Assembly: GCA_002163245.1 (NCBI GenBank)
Contig: MAAL01000050.1
Span: 24,621 to 88,620, forward strand
DNA from: Gammaproteobacteria bacterium 42_54_T18
Lineage (GTDB): Bacteria > Pseudomonadota > Gammaproteobacteria > Pseudomonadales > Ketobacteraceae
Length of the DNA: 64,000 nt
Direction: 5' to 3'
Shown: positions 26,780 through 35,284 of the stretch, one piece after another
Layout of the letters: the number at the start of each line of letters is the position of its first letter
Position numbering within the stretch: position 1 is the first letter of the stretch
Made by a program: the position numbers and the translations under genes
The notes under the pieces: generated by a model
The model's input: only the letters and a program-made list of their open reading frames with translations
Database searches by the model: none
What the model was told of the DNA's origin: nothing

Positions 26780-27694
26780 CTATGCTGCTGTTGCTGCCTG
26801 TTTTGCGGCAGGTGAATTCGATAAATAATCCAATGCTTGTTGAGTATCAGCTTCATTTGCAGGGTTATATGATGGATGTAGATAGCGAAATGAGATGACA
26901 ACTAATGTTGCGACTGACGGTAGGCGGCCTTTGTTAGCTCTGTTTTGCCAGGTTGACCAAAAAAAACGTCCTAGAACTTTAGGCTTTTGGGCAGAAAAAG
27001 CAGGGTCTTGTTTCATTAGATCAGTTGCACCAAGTGCCCATAAACTAATGATACCTGTTGCTGCAATTAACATGTGTAGGTAACGCATCAGGTAATTGCC
27101 ACTTAAGTGCTGATATACATCAAAAGCAACGCTGCGATGCTCAATTTCTTCTGCTGCATGCCAGCGTAATACGTCTAGAATGACTGGGTCAGCATTCATT
27201 TCATCCCAGCGCGTATTTTCTAATGCATATTTACCTAATACGCAGGTGAAATGTTCAATTGCCGCTACGAGACCCAATCTAGCTATTAACCATTTTTTCT
27301 CGGCATTTTTTGAAAGTGTATATCCTAGAGGGGTGTCGCTTAATAATACGTTAAAAAGCCACTCGATTTTTTCAATATACGGTTGTACATCGACACCTTG
27401 TTTAATTAGGAGGTCGTTGGTTCCCGTATTATGTGCGCGAGCATGAGTCGCCTCTTGCCGGATGAACCCGTTTACGTCATCTAAAAGTTTTTCATCAGTA
27501 ATATCATGTTTTGCTTTGTTGTAGAGGCGGAAAAAAAAGAATTCACCTGCGGGTAGAATTGTGTGGATTACAGAAAGAAATTGGCTTGTAAATGGATCGT
27601 TTGGTATCCAGTGCAACGTTGTTTTTGAAAAGTCGAACGTTACTTTTCGATGGGTTAATTGTGTGTCCGTCTTCGAAATATTACGCGACATCAT
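26780..27694 (-). CDS. predicted metal-dependent hydrolase (PF10118 type), copy 1
   Basis: 304 residues with the conserved His/Glu pattern of this family: FIRQEATHARAHN, IEHFTCVLGKYAL and WHAAEEIEHRSVAFDVYQHL, together a di-metal-type set in a helical bundle, plus a hydrophobic stretch near residues 210-230 (YLHMLIAATGIISLWALG). Reaction not established; members are often found near AraC regulators and lipid or alkane genes. It is divergent from the AraC gene at 27892 (197-bp gap) and shares clear patterns with the copy at 28976-29830. Confidence 0.88.
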   Translation of the reverse strand: MMSRNISKTDTQLTHRKVTFDFSKTTLHWIPNDPFTSQFLSVIHTILPAGEFFFFRLYNKAKHDITDEKLLDDVNGFIRQEATHARAHNTGTNDLLIKQGVDVQPYIEKIEWLFNVLLSDTPLGYTLSKNAEKKWLIARLGLVAAIEHFTCVLGKYALENTRWDEMNADPVILDVLRWHAAEEIEHRSVAFDVYQHLSGNYLMRYLHMLIAATGIISLWALGATDLMKQDPAFSAQKPKVLGRFFWSTWQNRANKGRLPSVATLVVISFRYLHPSYNPANEADTQQALDYLSNSPAAKQAATAA

Positions 27695-27891
27695 TACTAC
27701 CTCTGCATTTGATCCAATGGTTTTCTAACTTTGTTTAATTATTATTGATGAACAAAGAAGAATATTCTGGTTATTAGTAGTCATATTTTTGTCATTTTCG
27801 GACACGCTCAGGGTTTGAATATCCCCATAAATTAATGAATAAAATATTGTGATTGTTGGATAATTGTTTCATGCCATAGTATTATTTTGAA

Positions 27892-28929
27892 ATGTTAAAA
27901 ATTAGCCAAAACGACAAGATTATCGAATTTAAATACTTTCATCCGTTATTATCAATGGCAGAAGAAGAGGGAGTTGATATTGGATTGCTATTGAGAGGGA
28001 CCAAGATAAATCCTGATGCTTTTTTACTAAATGGTTATAAAATTAATGTTGATCAAGTTGAACGTTTGTTGGGGAGTATCGCTAAGTATTGTCGTGAAGG
28101 TTTAATGTTTGATTACGGAATGAAATTAAATCTTAGTGCTTTTGGTGTGGTAGGGTTTGCTGCATTAAGCAGCCCAACTGCTAGGGACGCCATATATATT
28201 GCACATCGCTATATGTCTGTAATTTTGCCATTGATTTCGATAAATATCACTGAATCAGAAGAATTTTCATATATAGACGTTACGGTAAATTATAGACTTA
28301 AACCTGATTCTGAAAGGCTTCTTTTGGAAGTGACATTCTCTAGTTTGTACACAATGGCTCATTATATATTGCAAGACAATATGCCGGACTTGGAACTAGA
28401 AATAGGGGTATCGATAACTGATGTTAACAGATATTTTTTAAATAATTTGGACGTGTCTTTTCTGTCAGGGAGTGATCGTAATCGTATTACAATTCCAACT
28501 TCTATATTAGATACGCCAATGCCATTGGCAAATAAAGGTGCATTCGATAGCAATTTAAAACAATGTGATGAATTGCTAGAAAATTTACCTTTTTTAGATA
28601 AAAGTTTAAGTTCTGGGATTAATAAACGCTTACTTTATCAGGATGATGGTAAATTGCTTTCCCAAGAAGAGATTGCGCAGGAATTGTTTATGACTGTGCG
28701 AACAATGCATAGATTACTTAAACGAGAAGGCGTTAGTTTTCGAGAAATAACTAATGCGACGACGGCTGTTCGGGCCAAAAAATTACTAGAAGACAATCAA
28801 CTATCAATTAGCCAGATTGCTTTTGATTTAGGTTATAGCGATTTAGCTAATTTTAGTCGAGCATTTCGCAACCAAGTGGGATTAAGTCCTTCTGAATTCA
28901 GAAAGTCACTTGGAACAATAAATCGTTAA
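27892..28929 (+). CDS. AraC-family regulator, arabinose-binding-domain type
   Basis: 345 residues. N-terminal PF12625-type ligand domain (FHPLLSMAEEEGVDIGLLL; FGVVGFAALSSPTARDAI) and C-terminal double helix-turn-helix (LSQEEIAQELFMTVRTMHRL; SQIAFDLGYSDLANFSRAF; GLSPSEFRKSL). It sits between two PF10118 hydrolase genes, divergent from one and convergent with the other, so both are candidate targets. No ribosome-binding site is obvious at ATG 27892. The coding region is AT-rich compared with its neighbours. Confidence 0.9.
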   Translation: MLKISQNDKIIEFKYFHPLLSMAEEEGVDIGLLLRGTKINPDAFLLNGYKINVDQVERLLGSIAKYCREGLMFDYGMKLNLSAFGVVGFAALSSPTARDAIYIAHRYMSVILPLISINITESEEFSYIDVTVNYRLKPDSERLLLEVTFSSLYTMAHYILQDNMPDLELEIGVSITDVNRYFLNNLDVSFLSGSDRNRITIPTSILDTPMPLANKGAFDSNLKQCDELLENLPFLDKSLSSGINKRLLYQDDGKLLSQEEIAQELFMTVRTMHRLLKREGVSFREITNATTAVRAKKLLEDNQLSISQIAFDLGYSDLANFSRAFRNQVGLSPSEFRKSLGTINR

Positions 28930-28930
28930 T

Positions 28931-28977
28931 CCCGCCCCTTGTTGGAAATGAAAAGGGGCGGGCAATGTCGTTTTTTT
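28931..28977. terminator. strong intrinsic terminator between convergent genes
   Basis: CCCGCCCCTT (28931-28940) pairs perfectly with AAGGGGCGGG (28953-28962), loop of 12 bases; a T-run follows at 28970-28976 after a 7-base gap. The T-run overlaps the stop codon of the minus-strand hydrolase gene. Confidence 0.85.
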
Positions 28978-29830
28978 AGGCTGCGAGCTTCTGCTGTTGC
29001 GCTAAGAAATCGTCGATTTGTTTCAGGTGCTCACGATTGTCGTGATCCCAAGGGTGGAAGCTAGGACGGAAGTAGTCCATATAGTTTCCAAGTTGGCGAC
29101 GGATTAAACCAATGTCACCCATAGTAAAGCGGTAGAATTTTTTCCAGCCATTCCAGTTGGTGAGTTGGCCTTCTGTTCGGAGTACTTGAATTAAGACAGG
29201 AATAACTAGGCCCCAAAATATTATCGTTGCCATAACTAACCCAAAGCTACGTAACCCATAAGCGACGAATCCTTTTCCCATTACCGCCTCCCAAACATCG
29301 AAGGCTACTGCTTTATGTTCAGTTTCTTCGAGGGCGTGCCATCGCCAAAGATCGGCGTATCCTGGATCAGCCCCTTCGGTTACCAATGGCTCAGATAGAA
29401 CACTGTCAGCGAGTAATGCGGTAAAGTGTTCGAGTGCGATCGTTGCACTAAGGCCTATGTGGCTAGGGGCTCTTTTGGTAACAGTAGATAACAATCGGCG
29501 AACCATCTTTTCAAATTTTGGTGCAACGGGAACTTTTGCAAAGAAGGCATGGTTATATTCCTCATGCTCACGACCGTGCATGGCTTCTTGGCCAATAAAC
29601 GCGGTTACCGCTTTTTTTAGGTCGGGGTCTTTGATTTGGTCTCGGTATGCTCTTACGCTATCGATAAAAAAACGTTCGCCTACAGGAAGAACAATGGAAA
29701 AGGTATTCAGAAATGCAGTAGATATTGGTCCACCAGAATGGTGCCAGGTAGTAATGATATCTGGGTTTAGGTTGAACTTCACATCGCGGCGAATAGGTAT
29801 GAGCATGGACTGAGACAAATTCTTTTTCAT
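28976..29830 (-). CDS. predicted metal-dependent hydrolase (PF10118 type), copy 2
   Basis: 284 residues from ATG 29830 (MKKNLSQSM). The frame is open to TTG 29899 and ATG 29893, but those would lie on or at the start of the transcript of the promoter found at 29893-29930, so 29830 is preferred. Family motifs: AFIGQEAMHGREHEEYNH, ALEHFTALLADSVL and WHALEETEHKAVAFDVWEA. A hydrophobic helix pair lies near residues 190-215. Same family as copy 1 but clearly diverged. Its own palindrome-covered promoter implies separate control. Confidence 0.87.
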   Translation of the reverse strand: MKKNLSQSMLIPIRRDVKFNLNPDIITTWHHSGGPISTAFLNTFSIVLPVGERFFIDSVRAYRDQIKDPDLKKAVTAFIGQEAMHGREHEEYNHAFFAKVPVAPKFEKMVRRLLSTVTKRAPSHIGLSATIALEHFTALLADSVLSEPLVTEGADPGYADLWRWHALEETEHKAVAFDVWEAVMGKGFVAYGLRSFGLVMATIIFWGLVIPVLIQVLRTEGQLTNWNGWKKFYRFTMGDIGLIRRQLGNYMDYFRPSFHPWDHDNREHLKQIDDFLAQQQKLAA

Positions 29831-29892
29831 ATTAACTACCGTATTGAAGGTTGATCTAAATGAAGGGTTAGCATCAAAGAGTGGCTTTCCCA

Positions 29893-29930
29893 TTGACAAT
29901 TATTACACTTTATAATGTAACGGTTGTCAA
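29893..29930 (-). promoter_or_regulatory. sigma70 promoter embedded in a 38-bp interrupted palindrome
   Basis: Reading the minus strand, TTGACA (-35) and TGTAAT (-10, five of six) are separated by exactly 17 bases. The same bases form a dyad: TTGACAA/TTGTCAA outer arms (7 bp each, at the two ends) and TTACA/TGTAA inner arms (5 bp each), around an 8-base centre. A repressor bound here would block RNA polymerase. It drives the PF10118 gene ending at 28976. Confidence 0.78.
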
Positions 29931-30104
29931 TGGCGCATATAAGGATGATCTTGTTGTCTAGGGTTTGAGCATGTTTTTGTTTGTATTGATGCGTTCTGGT
30001 GGTGGATAATTACCTGGTACCAGCGTAATCATTGCTCTGTAGGGGGTGTTTAGGTGTGATAACATGTGGTAAGTAGCTGAAATATCAAAATTATAGGGCC
30101 CTCT

Positions 30105-31001
30105 ATGAACACTGAGAAATCAGTTTCTGAATACTGTGACGATAATATTCTGGTGATCCCCGAAGCACTGGGCGGGTTAAAAGACGTCACGGTGTTACAT
30201 CGCAATTCGGGCTCAGCGATATTCTATAAGAACTTGGAAGAGGACCTTATGGATGTCGAGTTCTACACCAAATCACCGTGCGTTGTTTATATTGAACGTG
30301 GGTGTGAAGTGATTACAACGGCAGATAATAAGACGTATACGTTATCTGAGGATACAGTCGTCGTTTTACCTGCAGGCGTTAACTTGCATTCCGACTTTGT
30401 TCGATCGACAGATTCTTTGACGGCATATCTCTTGTTTTTTGACGATAAAATGATTAATGAATACCTTGCGGTTCACTGTGACAATGCTGAACGGGCTGTT
30501 GCTGAGGTGTTTGTTTGTGATCAAAAAAGTGGCGTAGCATTTAAGCTGTTTTTTGATTCGATTAAAGCGCTACATAAAGAGCGTGGTGCGTGCAAAGCAC
30601 TTTTTGATGTAAAAATGCTTGAGTTTCTTCATTTGTTGGACATGAAAAGTTATGGCATTGTGGCTAATTTGCAGGCTAATCCCACACCCGATTCCAAGCG
30701 TAATATCATCCGGCTTATGGATAAGTATGTAGCGTCTAAATTATCGGTGTCTGACTTAGCTAATTTATCGGGTAGAAGCATATCAAGTTTTAATCGGGAC
30801 TTTAAGACGGTTTTCGATATGCCGCCTAAGCGATGGTTAACGGAGAGAAGGATGGAAGTGGCCAAAGAGTTGCTTGAACAAAGTGGGTCTTCGGTGACTG
30901 ATGTGGCCATGCAGTTAGGTTATGAGAATGTTTCACATTTTATAAAAATGTTTAAAGAAAAACATGGTGTGACGCCAAAGAAATTTATTCAGTACGCCTG
31001 A
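30105..31001 (+). CDS. AraC-family regulator with cupin-like N-terminal domain
   Basis: 298 residues. The N-terminal part contains cupin-like strands (VVYIERGCEVITTADNKTYTL, VVVLPAGVNLHS). The C-terminal DNA-binding domain shows KLSVSDLANLSGRSISSFNRDFK and VTDVAMQLGYENVSHFIKMFKE with HGVTPKKF. It lies 89 bp upstream of the ABM monooxygenase gene on the same strand, so that gene is the nearest candidate target. Effector unknown. Confidence 0.88.
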   Translation: MNTEKSVSEYCDDNILVIPEALGGLKDVTVLHRNSGSAIFYKNLEEDLMDVEFYTKSPCVVYIERGCEVITTADNKTYTLSEDTVVVLPAGVNLHSDFVRSTDSLTAYLLFFDDKMINEYLAVHCDNAERAVAEVFVCDQKSGVAFKLFFDSIKALHKERGACKALFDVKMLEFLHLLDMKSYGIVANLQANPTPDSKRNIIRLMDKYVASKLSVSDLANLSGRSISSFNRDFKTVFDMPPKRWLTERRMEVAKELLEQSGSSVTDVAMQLGYENVSHFIKMFKEKHGVTPKKFIQYA

Positions 31002-31090
31002 CCGAAAAACGCTATTTATGGCATTTTCTTGGTAGTGACAATAAGAACGGTTGGATATATTCATACCTCAAATAACACGAGGAGATCTAT

Positions 31091-31381
31091 ATGAGTATTA
31101 AAGTTACGTTGAATTGCAAAGTTCAAGAAGATCAATTTGGCACCTTACTTCCCTTTTTAAATGATAATTTAGCCAGAGTGAGAGGGTTTGCTGGTTGTCG
31201 ACAAGTAAACGTGTTTTTTGATCGAGAGAAGGATGAGCTGTTGCTTGATGAGATGTGGGTGAGTGCGGAGCATCATCAACAGTATATTGAATTCATTTCA
31301 GCAAACGGAGTGATGGGAGGTTTAGCCTCGTTTCTTCAAGGGCCGCCTGATATCAAGTATTTTGATGTGGTTGATGTGTAG
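31091..31381 (+). CDS. antibiotic biosynthesis monooxygenase (ABM) domain protein
   Basis: 96 residues matching the dimeric alpha-beta barrel ABM fold: VTLNCKVQEDQFGTLLPFL, RVRGFAGCRQVNVFFD and LLLDEMWVSAEHHQQYIEF. AGGAG lies upstream of the ATG. Proteins of this size act as cofactor-free monooxygenases, haem-degrading enzymes or dimerising small-molecule binders; no haem ligand is evident. It converges with the LysR gene (22-bp gap). Confidence 0.85.
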   Translation: MSIKVTLNCKVQEDQFGTLLPFLNDNLARVRGFAGCRQVNVFFDREKDELLLDEMWVSAEHHQQYIEFISANGVMGGLASFLQGPPDIKYFDVVDV

Positions 31382-31403
31382 TGCTACTGGTAGCGTTATG
31401 CGG

Positions 31404-32312
31404 TTATAGATGCTGGTCCCAATACGGGTTATCCCCAAAACGTTCCACTAAAAAATCAATAAATAAACGTGCCCGTTTGGGTAAAAAACGGTTCATGGGG
31501 TAAATAGCATAGGCATTAATGGTCGTCATAGAACAGTCAGGAAGCAATCGAACGAGGTCCCCACTGGCCAGTGCTTTCCAGATTAAAAATGTCGGTAGAT
31601 TTACAATGCCATGTCCAGCAATAGCCATGTCTTTTAAAAAATCACCACTGTTAGCGGACATCGCTTTTGTCAGCGACAGTTGGTGTTCTTTTCCGTCGCT
31701 ATCAACAATTGTCCATAGAGCAATACTTGATCCGGTGTATTTTAACATTTGATGATGTTTCAGGTCTGATATGGTCGTGACGCCTCCTTTACGTTGAAGA
31801 TATTCTGGGCTTGCTGCCAGCACGTGATGAACAGGGCAAAGTCTACGGGCCTGAAAGTTTGAATCCTTCATGCCGGATATTCGCAACGCCACATCAAACC
31901 CTTCTTCCACGATATCCACATGTCGATCTGAAAAATCAATTTGAATCGTGATTTCGGGATGCTGCTTAACAAACAAGTCAATGGCAGGGGTTAAGTGCAT
32001 TAATCCAAAAGACTGTGGTACAGCAATACGTAAAACGCCTGATAGTGCTGCACCAACATCAGCCACCTCGGTATTCATCTCGGTGACAGAATCAGCCACT
32101 TTGAGGGCTCGTTCATAATAGGTCTTGCCAACACCCGTCAGGCTAAAAGAGCGGGTTGTTCGGTTGATTAACTTACAGCCCAGGCGAGCCTCGAGTTCAC
32201 TCAAACGTCGACTGACAGCAGACTTCGCAATATTCAACTGTTCTGCCGCTCGGCCAATGCCGCCGGACTCTACCACGCGAATAAACACCTGGATGTCCTC
32301 TAATTGACCCAT
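31404..32312 (-). CDS. LysR-family transcriptional regulator
   Basis: 302 residues. N-terminal winged helix (EDIQVFIRVVESGGIGRAAE; AKSAVSRRLSELEARLG) with the common YYERALKVADSV linker, and a full effector domain (RIAVPQSFGLMHLTPAI; GFDVALRISGMKDSNFQARR). It belongs to the large CrgA/DsdC-like group often regulating pirin and quinone-stress genes. It is divergent from pirin with a 112-bp shared control region, so regulation of the pirin/CDGSH operon is likely. Confidence 0.92.
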   Translation of the reverse strand: MGQLEDIQVFIRVVESGGIGRAAEQLNIAKSAVSRRLSELEARLGCKLINRTTRSFSLTGVGKTYYERALKVADSVTEMNTEVADVGAALSGVLRIAVPQSFGLMHLTPAIDLFVKQHPEITIQIDFSDRHVDIVEEGFDVALRISGMKDSNFQARRLCPVHHVLAASPEYLQRKGGVTTISDLKHHQMLKYTGSSIALWTIVDSDGKEHQLSLTKAMSANSGDFLKDMAIAGHGIVNLPTFLIWKALASGDLVRLLPDCSMTTINAYAIYPMNRFLPKRARLFIDFLVERFGDNPYWDQHL

Positions 32313-32424
32313 ATTTGCCCCTATTGTTCTAATAATGAGAATAGTAAATTGATATTTTCCATGTTTGTTCTCTCAATATCAACAGGTAATCTATATAGAT
32401 ACTGTTCACTAGTGAGGAAGATAA

Positions 32425-33315
32425 ATGAACCATTCTCCCAATACCAAAGCAGGCACTCATTCTCAGCCCGTTCGAGAGCTGCTTGCCACCTATAAAGGCC
32501 AACCAACGATGGATGGTGATGGCGTGAAGCTCACCCGTATTATTGGCACGCACCAGCTGAACATGTTGGACCCTTTTCTATTGCTTGATGCATTTTCATC
32601 TGATGAGCCATTGGATTACATCGGTGGTTTTCCAAGCCACCCGCACCGAGGTTTTGAAACCGTTACCTATTTACTGGAAGGACAGATGCGTCACAAAGAT
32701 AGCGCGGGCAATGAAGGGGTGATTCAACCGGGTGGTGTGCAGTGGATGACCGCGGGCAAAGGTATCGTTCATTCAGAAATGCCAGAGCAAATTGACGGAA
32801 TGCTTATGGGGTTTCAGTTGTGGGTTAACTTACCCCAGCGCGCAAAGATGAGTGAGCCGAGTTACCAAGAATTTCCAACCGATCAGGTTGCGACTGAACG
32901 TTGGCCCAGTGGCACGCATATTCGTGTTATTGCCGGGAAAACCAATCAGGGTACAACTGGCCCAGTTGAAAACCATTATGTTCATCCGACCTATATGGAC
33001 GTTTCTCTGAAGGCGGGGGATACGCTTGAACAGGATCTACCTGCCACCGATAACACGTTTATTTATCTGATTGAAGGTGGTGTCTCTACAGGAGAGCCAT
33101 CTAGCGATAAACCTAAAAGCACTATCGATCCACAAACCTTGGCGGTATTCGATCAAGGTGAGGCAGTGCGTATTGACGCGCATACCGATAGTCGATTCTT
33201 ACTTATTTCTGGACAACCCCTTAATGAGCCCGTTGCCCGCGGCGGGCCTTTTGTGATGAATACAAAGGCTGAGGTATTACAAGCTTTTGATGACTTTCAA
33301 CGTAACCGTTTTTAA
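32425..33315 (+). CDS. pirin family protein (bicupin)
   Basis: 296 residues. Metal-binding cupin motif GGFPSHPHRGFETVTYLLEG, then GVQWMTAGKGIVHSEMP supplying the remaining His and Glu ligands; the second cupin ends with RGGPFVMNTKAEV. Pirins bind Fe and some oxidise flavonols such as quercetin; bacterial roles vary from redox sensing to binding partner enzymes. Operon with the downstream CDGSH-glutamate synthase gene (15-bp gap) and divergent LysR gene. Confidence 0.94.
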   Translation: MNHSPNTKAGTHSQPVRELLATYKGQPTMDGDGVKLTRIIGTHQLNMLDPFLLLDAFSSDEPLDYIGGFPSHPHRGFETVTYLLEGQMRHKDSAGNEGVIQPGGVQWMTAGKGIVHSEMPEQIDGMLMGFQLWVNLPQRAKMSEPSYQEFPTDQVATERWPSGTHIRVIAGKTNQGTTGPVENHYVHPTYMDVSLKAGDTLEQDLPATDNTFIYLIEGGVSTGEPSSDKPKSTIDPQTLAVFDQGEAVRIDAHTDSRFLLISGQPLNEPVARGGPFVMNTKAEVLQAFDDFQRNRF

Positions 33316-33330
33316 ATTAAAGGAAATCTT

Positions 33331-34875
33331 ATGAGTAATCCTGTTGTTGCCGACAATAAACCTACAAAAGTGACCGTGACCAAAGGTGAAAGTTATTATT
33401 TTTGCACCTGTGGTCGCTCCGCCAGTCAGCCGTTTTGTGATGGTTCCCATAAAGGAACGGACTTTAAACCCCAGTCCTTTACCGCGGAAGAAGACGGGGA
33501 TGCATACTTGTGCGCGTGTAAGCATTCAGCGAATATGCCTTTCTGTGACGGTTCCCATAAACAATTTAGCAGTGGTGATATTGGTAAAGAAGGGCCAGGC
33601 TTAGCCACTGATGCATCTAAAGTGCCTCCGGCTACCCCAACACCTGAAGAACCTACGGTTGCATTTATTCATCAATTGGCACGGGAAGGGTTGAGTAAAT
33701 TAGGGCATCACGGTCCGATGACCTCTATGGGTGTGCCACGTCACGAGCTACCCCACTGGGATGATATTCAAATCATGGCCGCTCAAATGGCTAATAAACC
33801 GTTACTAGAAGATCGCGCTGTCGGAACTCAATTAGTGATAGGTCCGAATGCTAAAAAACCGCTGGTATTAGACATTCCGCTATTTGTATCAGACATGAGT
33901 TTTGGAGCACTGTCAGAAGAGGCAAAGGTATCCATGGCTCGGGGAGCGGAATTAGCCGGTACCGGAATCTGTTCTGGTGAAGGCGGAATGTTATCGGAAG
34001 AACAAGCAGAAAACTCTCGCTATTTTTATGAGCTGGCTAGCGCTGGTTTTGGTTACGATGAAGCTGCGTTAAGTAAGGTTCAAGCGTTTCATTTTAAAGG
34101 TGGGCAAGGTGCAAAAACGGGAACCGGTGGACACCTGCCGGGTAATAAAAATCAGGGTAAAATTTCATTGGTTAGGGGAATCCTAGAAGGGGAGCCCGCT
34201 ATCTCGCCGCCTACCTTTAAAGACCTTTCTACGGCGGAAGATTTTAAACGTTTTGCAGATCGCGTGCGGGAAGTGACCGGTGGTATACCCATTGGTTTTA
34301 AATTAAGCGCCAATCATATTGAAGAAGATATTCAATTTGCCCTGGAAGCGAGTGCCGATTATATTATTTTGGATGGTCGTGGGGGTGGTACAGGCGCAGC
34401 GCCTGAAATGTTCAGAGATCACATCAGTGTACCTACAATACCCGCACTGGCACGAGCGCGGCGTTATTTGGATAAGCAGGGTGTTGGCCGTAAAGTGACG
34501 CTTATTATTACGGGTGGACTACGTGTTCCCACTGATTTTATCAAAGCTATGGCGTTAGGTGCAGACGGTGTCGCGATATCTAATAGTGCCATGCAGGCAA
34601 TCGGTTGTGTCGCGGCGAGAATGTGTAATACCAATAATTGCCCTGCAGGTATTGCCACACAAAAAGCAGATCTTCGGCAACGACTGAATGTCGAAAAGTC
34701 ATCCACTCAATTGCATAACTTTTTCTCAGCCTCTGTCGAACTGATGCAAGTGATGGCTCGTGCTTGTGGTCATGATCATCTTAATCAATTTGCTCAAAGA
34801 GATATCGCAACCTGGCACCGGAATATGGCGTTATTATCGGGGGTTCATTACTCGGGATTACAAACTCCAGTGTAA
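33331..34875 (+). CDS. CDGSH iron-sulfur/glutamate-synthase-domain fusion protein
   Basis: 514 residues. Two N-terminal CDGSH-type zinc-finger-like iron-sulfur units: YYFCTCGRSASQPFCDGSHK (about 22-42) and YLCACKHSANMPFCDGSHKQ (about 60-80), each with the three Cys and one His that hold a [2Fe-2S] cluster. The remainder is the FMN-binding central domain of glutamate synthase, with FKGGQGAKTGTGGHLPG, DGRGGGTGAAP and a three-cysteine cluster motif CVAARMCNTNNC. The amidotransferase domain of GltB is absent, so glutamine-dependent glutamate synthesis is unlikely; a redox role with pirin is more plausible. SD AAAGGAAA. Confidence 0.92.
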   Translation: MSNPVVADNKPTKVTVTKGESYYFCTCGRSASQPFCDGSHKGTDFKPQSFTAEEDGDAYLCACKHSANMPFCDGSHKQFSSGDIGKEGPGLATDASKVPPATPTPEEPTVAFIHQLAREGLSKLGHHGPMTSMGVPRHELPHWDDIQIMAAQMANKPLLEDRAVGTQLVIGPNAKKPLVLDIPLFVSDMSFGALSEEAKVSMARGAELAGTGICSGEGGMLSEEQAENSRYFYELASAGFGYDEAALSKVQAFHFKGGQGAKTGTGGHLPGNKNQGKISLVRGILEGEPAISPPTFKDLSTAEDFKRFADRVREVTGGIPIGFKLSANHIEEDIQFALEASADYIILDGRGGGTGAAPEMFRDHISVPTIPALARARRYLDKQGVGRKVTLIITGGLRVPTDFIKAMALGADGVAISNSAMQAIGCVAARMCNTNNCPAGIATQKADLRQRLNVEKSSTQLHNFFSASVELMQVMARACGHDHLNQFAQRDIATWHRNMALLSGVHYSGLQTPV

Positions 34876-34886
34876 AGGAGTGGTTT

Positions 34887-34930
34887 GGCATTGTTGAGTG
34901 CTCATATTGATGTGAGCACTCAACAATGCC
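34887..34930. repeat. perfect 18-bp inverted repeat
   Basis: Arms at 34887-34904 (begins GGCATTGTTG, ends GTGCTCA) and 34913-34930, 8-base loop. It starts 12 bases after the CDGSH-glutamate synthase stop. There is no T-run after either arm, so it is not a classical intrinsic terminator, although it may protect the mRNA 3' end. Confidence 0.8.
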
Positions 34931-35284
34931 CTGGTGTTAAACCTTGTTGTCGCTGGAGTGTATCGCGTCGAGATTATTCACACTCACTTAATTATTTTTC
35001 CTACAAGTGGACAATGAACCGATATGCTTAGACCACGGCAAATTAAAACTAGCCTGTGATGTTTTTCGCCAGCCCAGATACCCTTGCGAATGGGTGCAGA
35101 ATTAGCTCAAAGATGTAGGTGACGGCGTTTGCTTTAGCGTGTTTTATGCAATTTAGTTGCATATATCATTTTGATATAAAAAACGTAGTTACAATTCCAA
35201 TACATAATTAAACAACAAGTTTCGCGACATCCTTATAGAATGCCTAGGAAAATTTGGTTAACCCAATATAGGGACTTAGGAGCT
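34931..35284. other. intergenic region, no gene recognised
   Basis: AT-rich DNA leading to the lipoprotein gene. It ends with a good ribosome-binding site (TAGGAG at 35277-35282). No reading frame or repeat is convincing. Confidence 0.5.

Noticed and set aside
34887..34930. Calling the 18-bp hairpin an intrinsic terminator
   Set aside because: No T-run follows either arm; kept only as a repeat.
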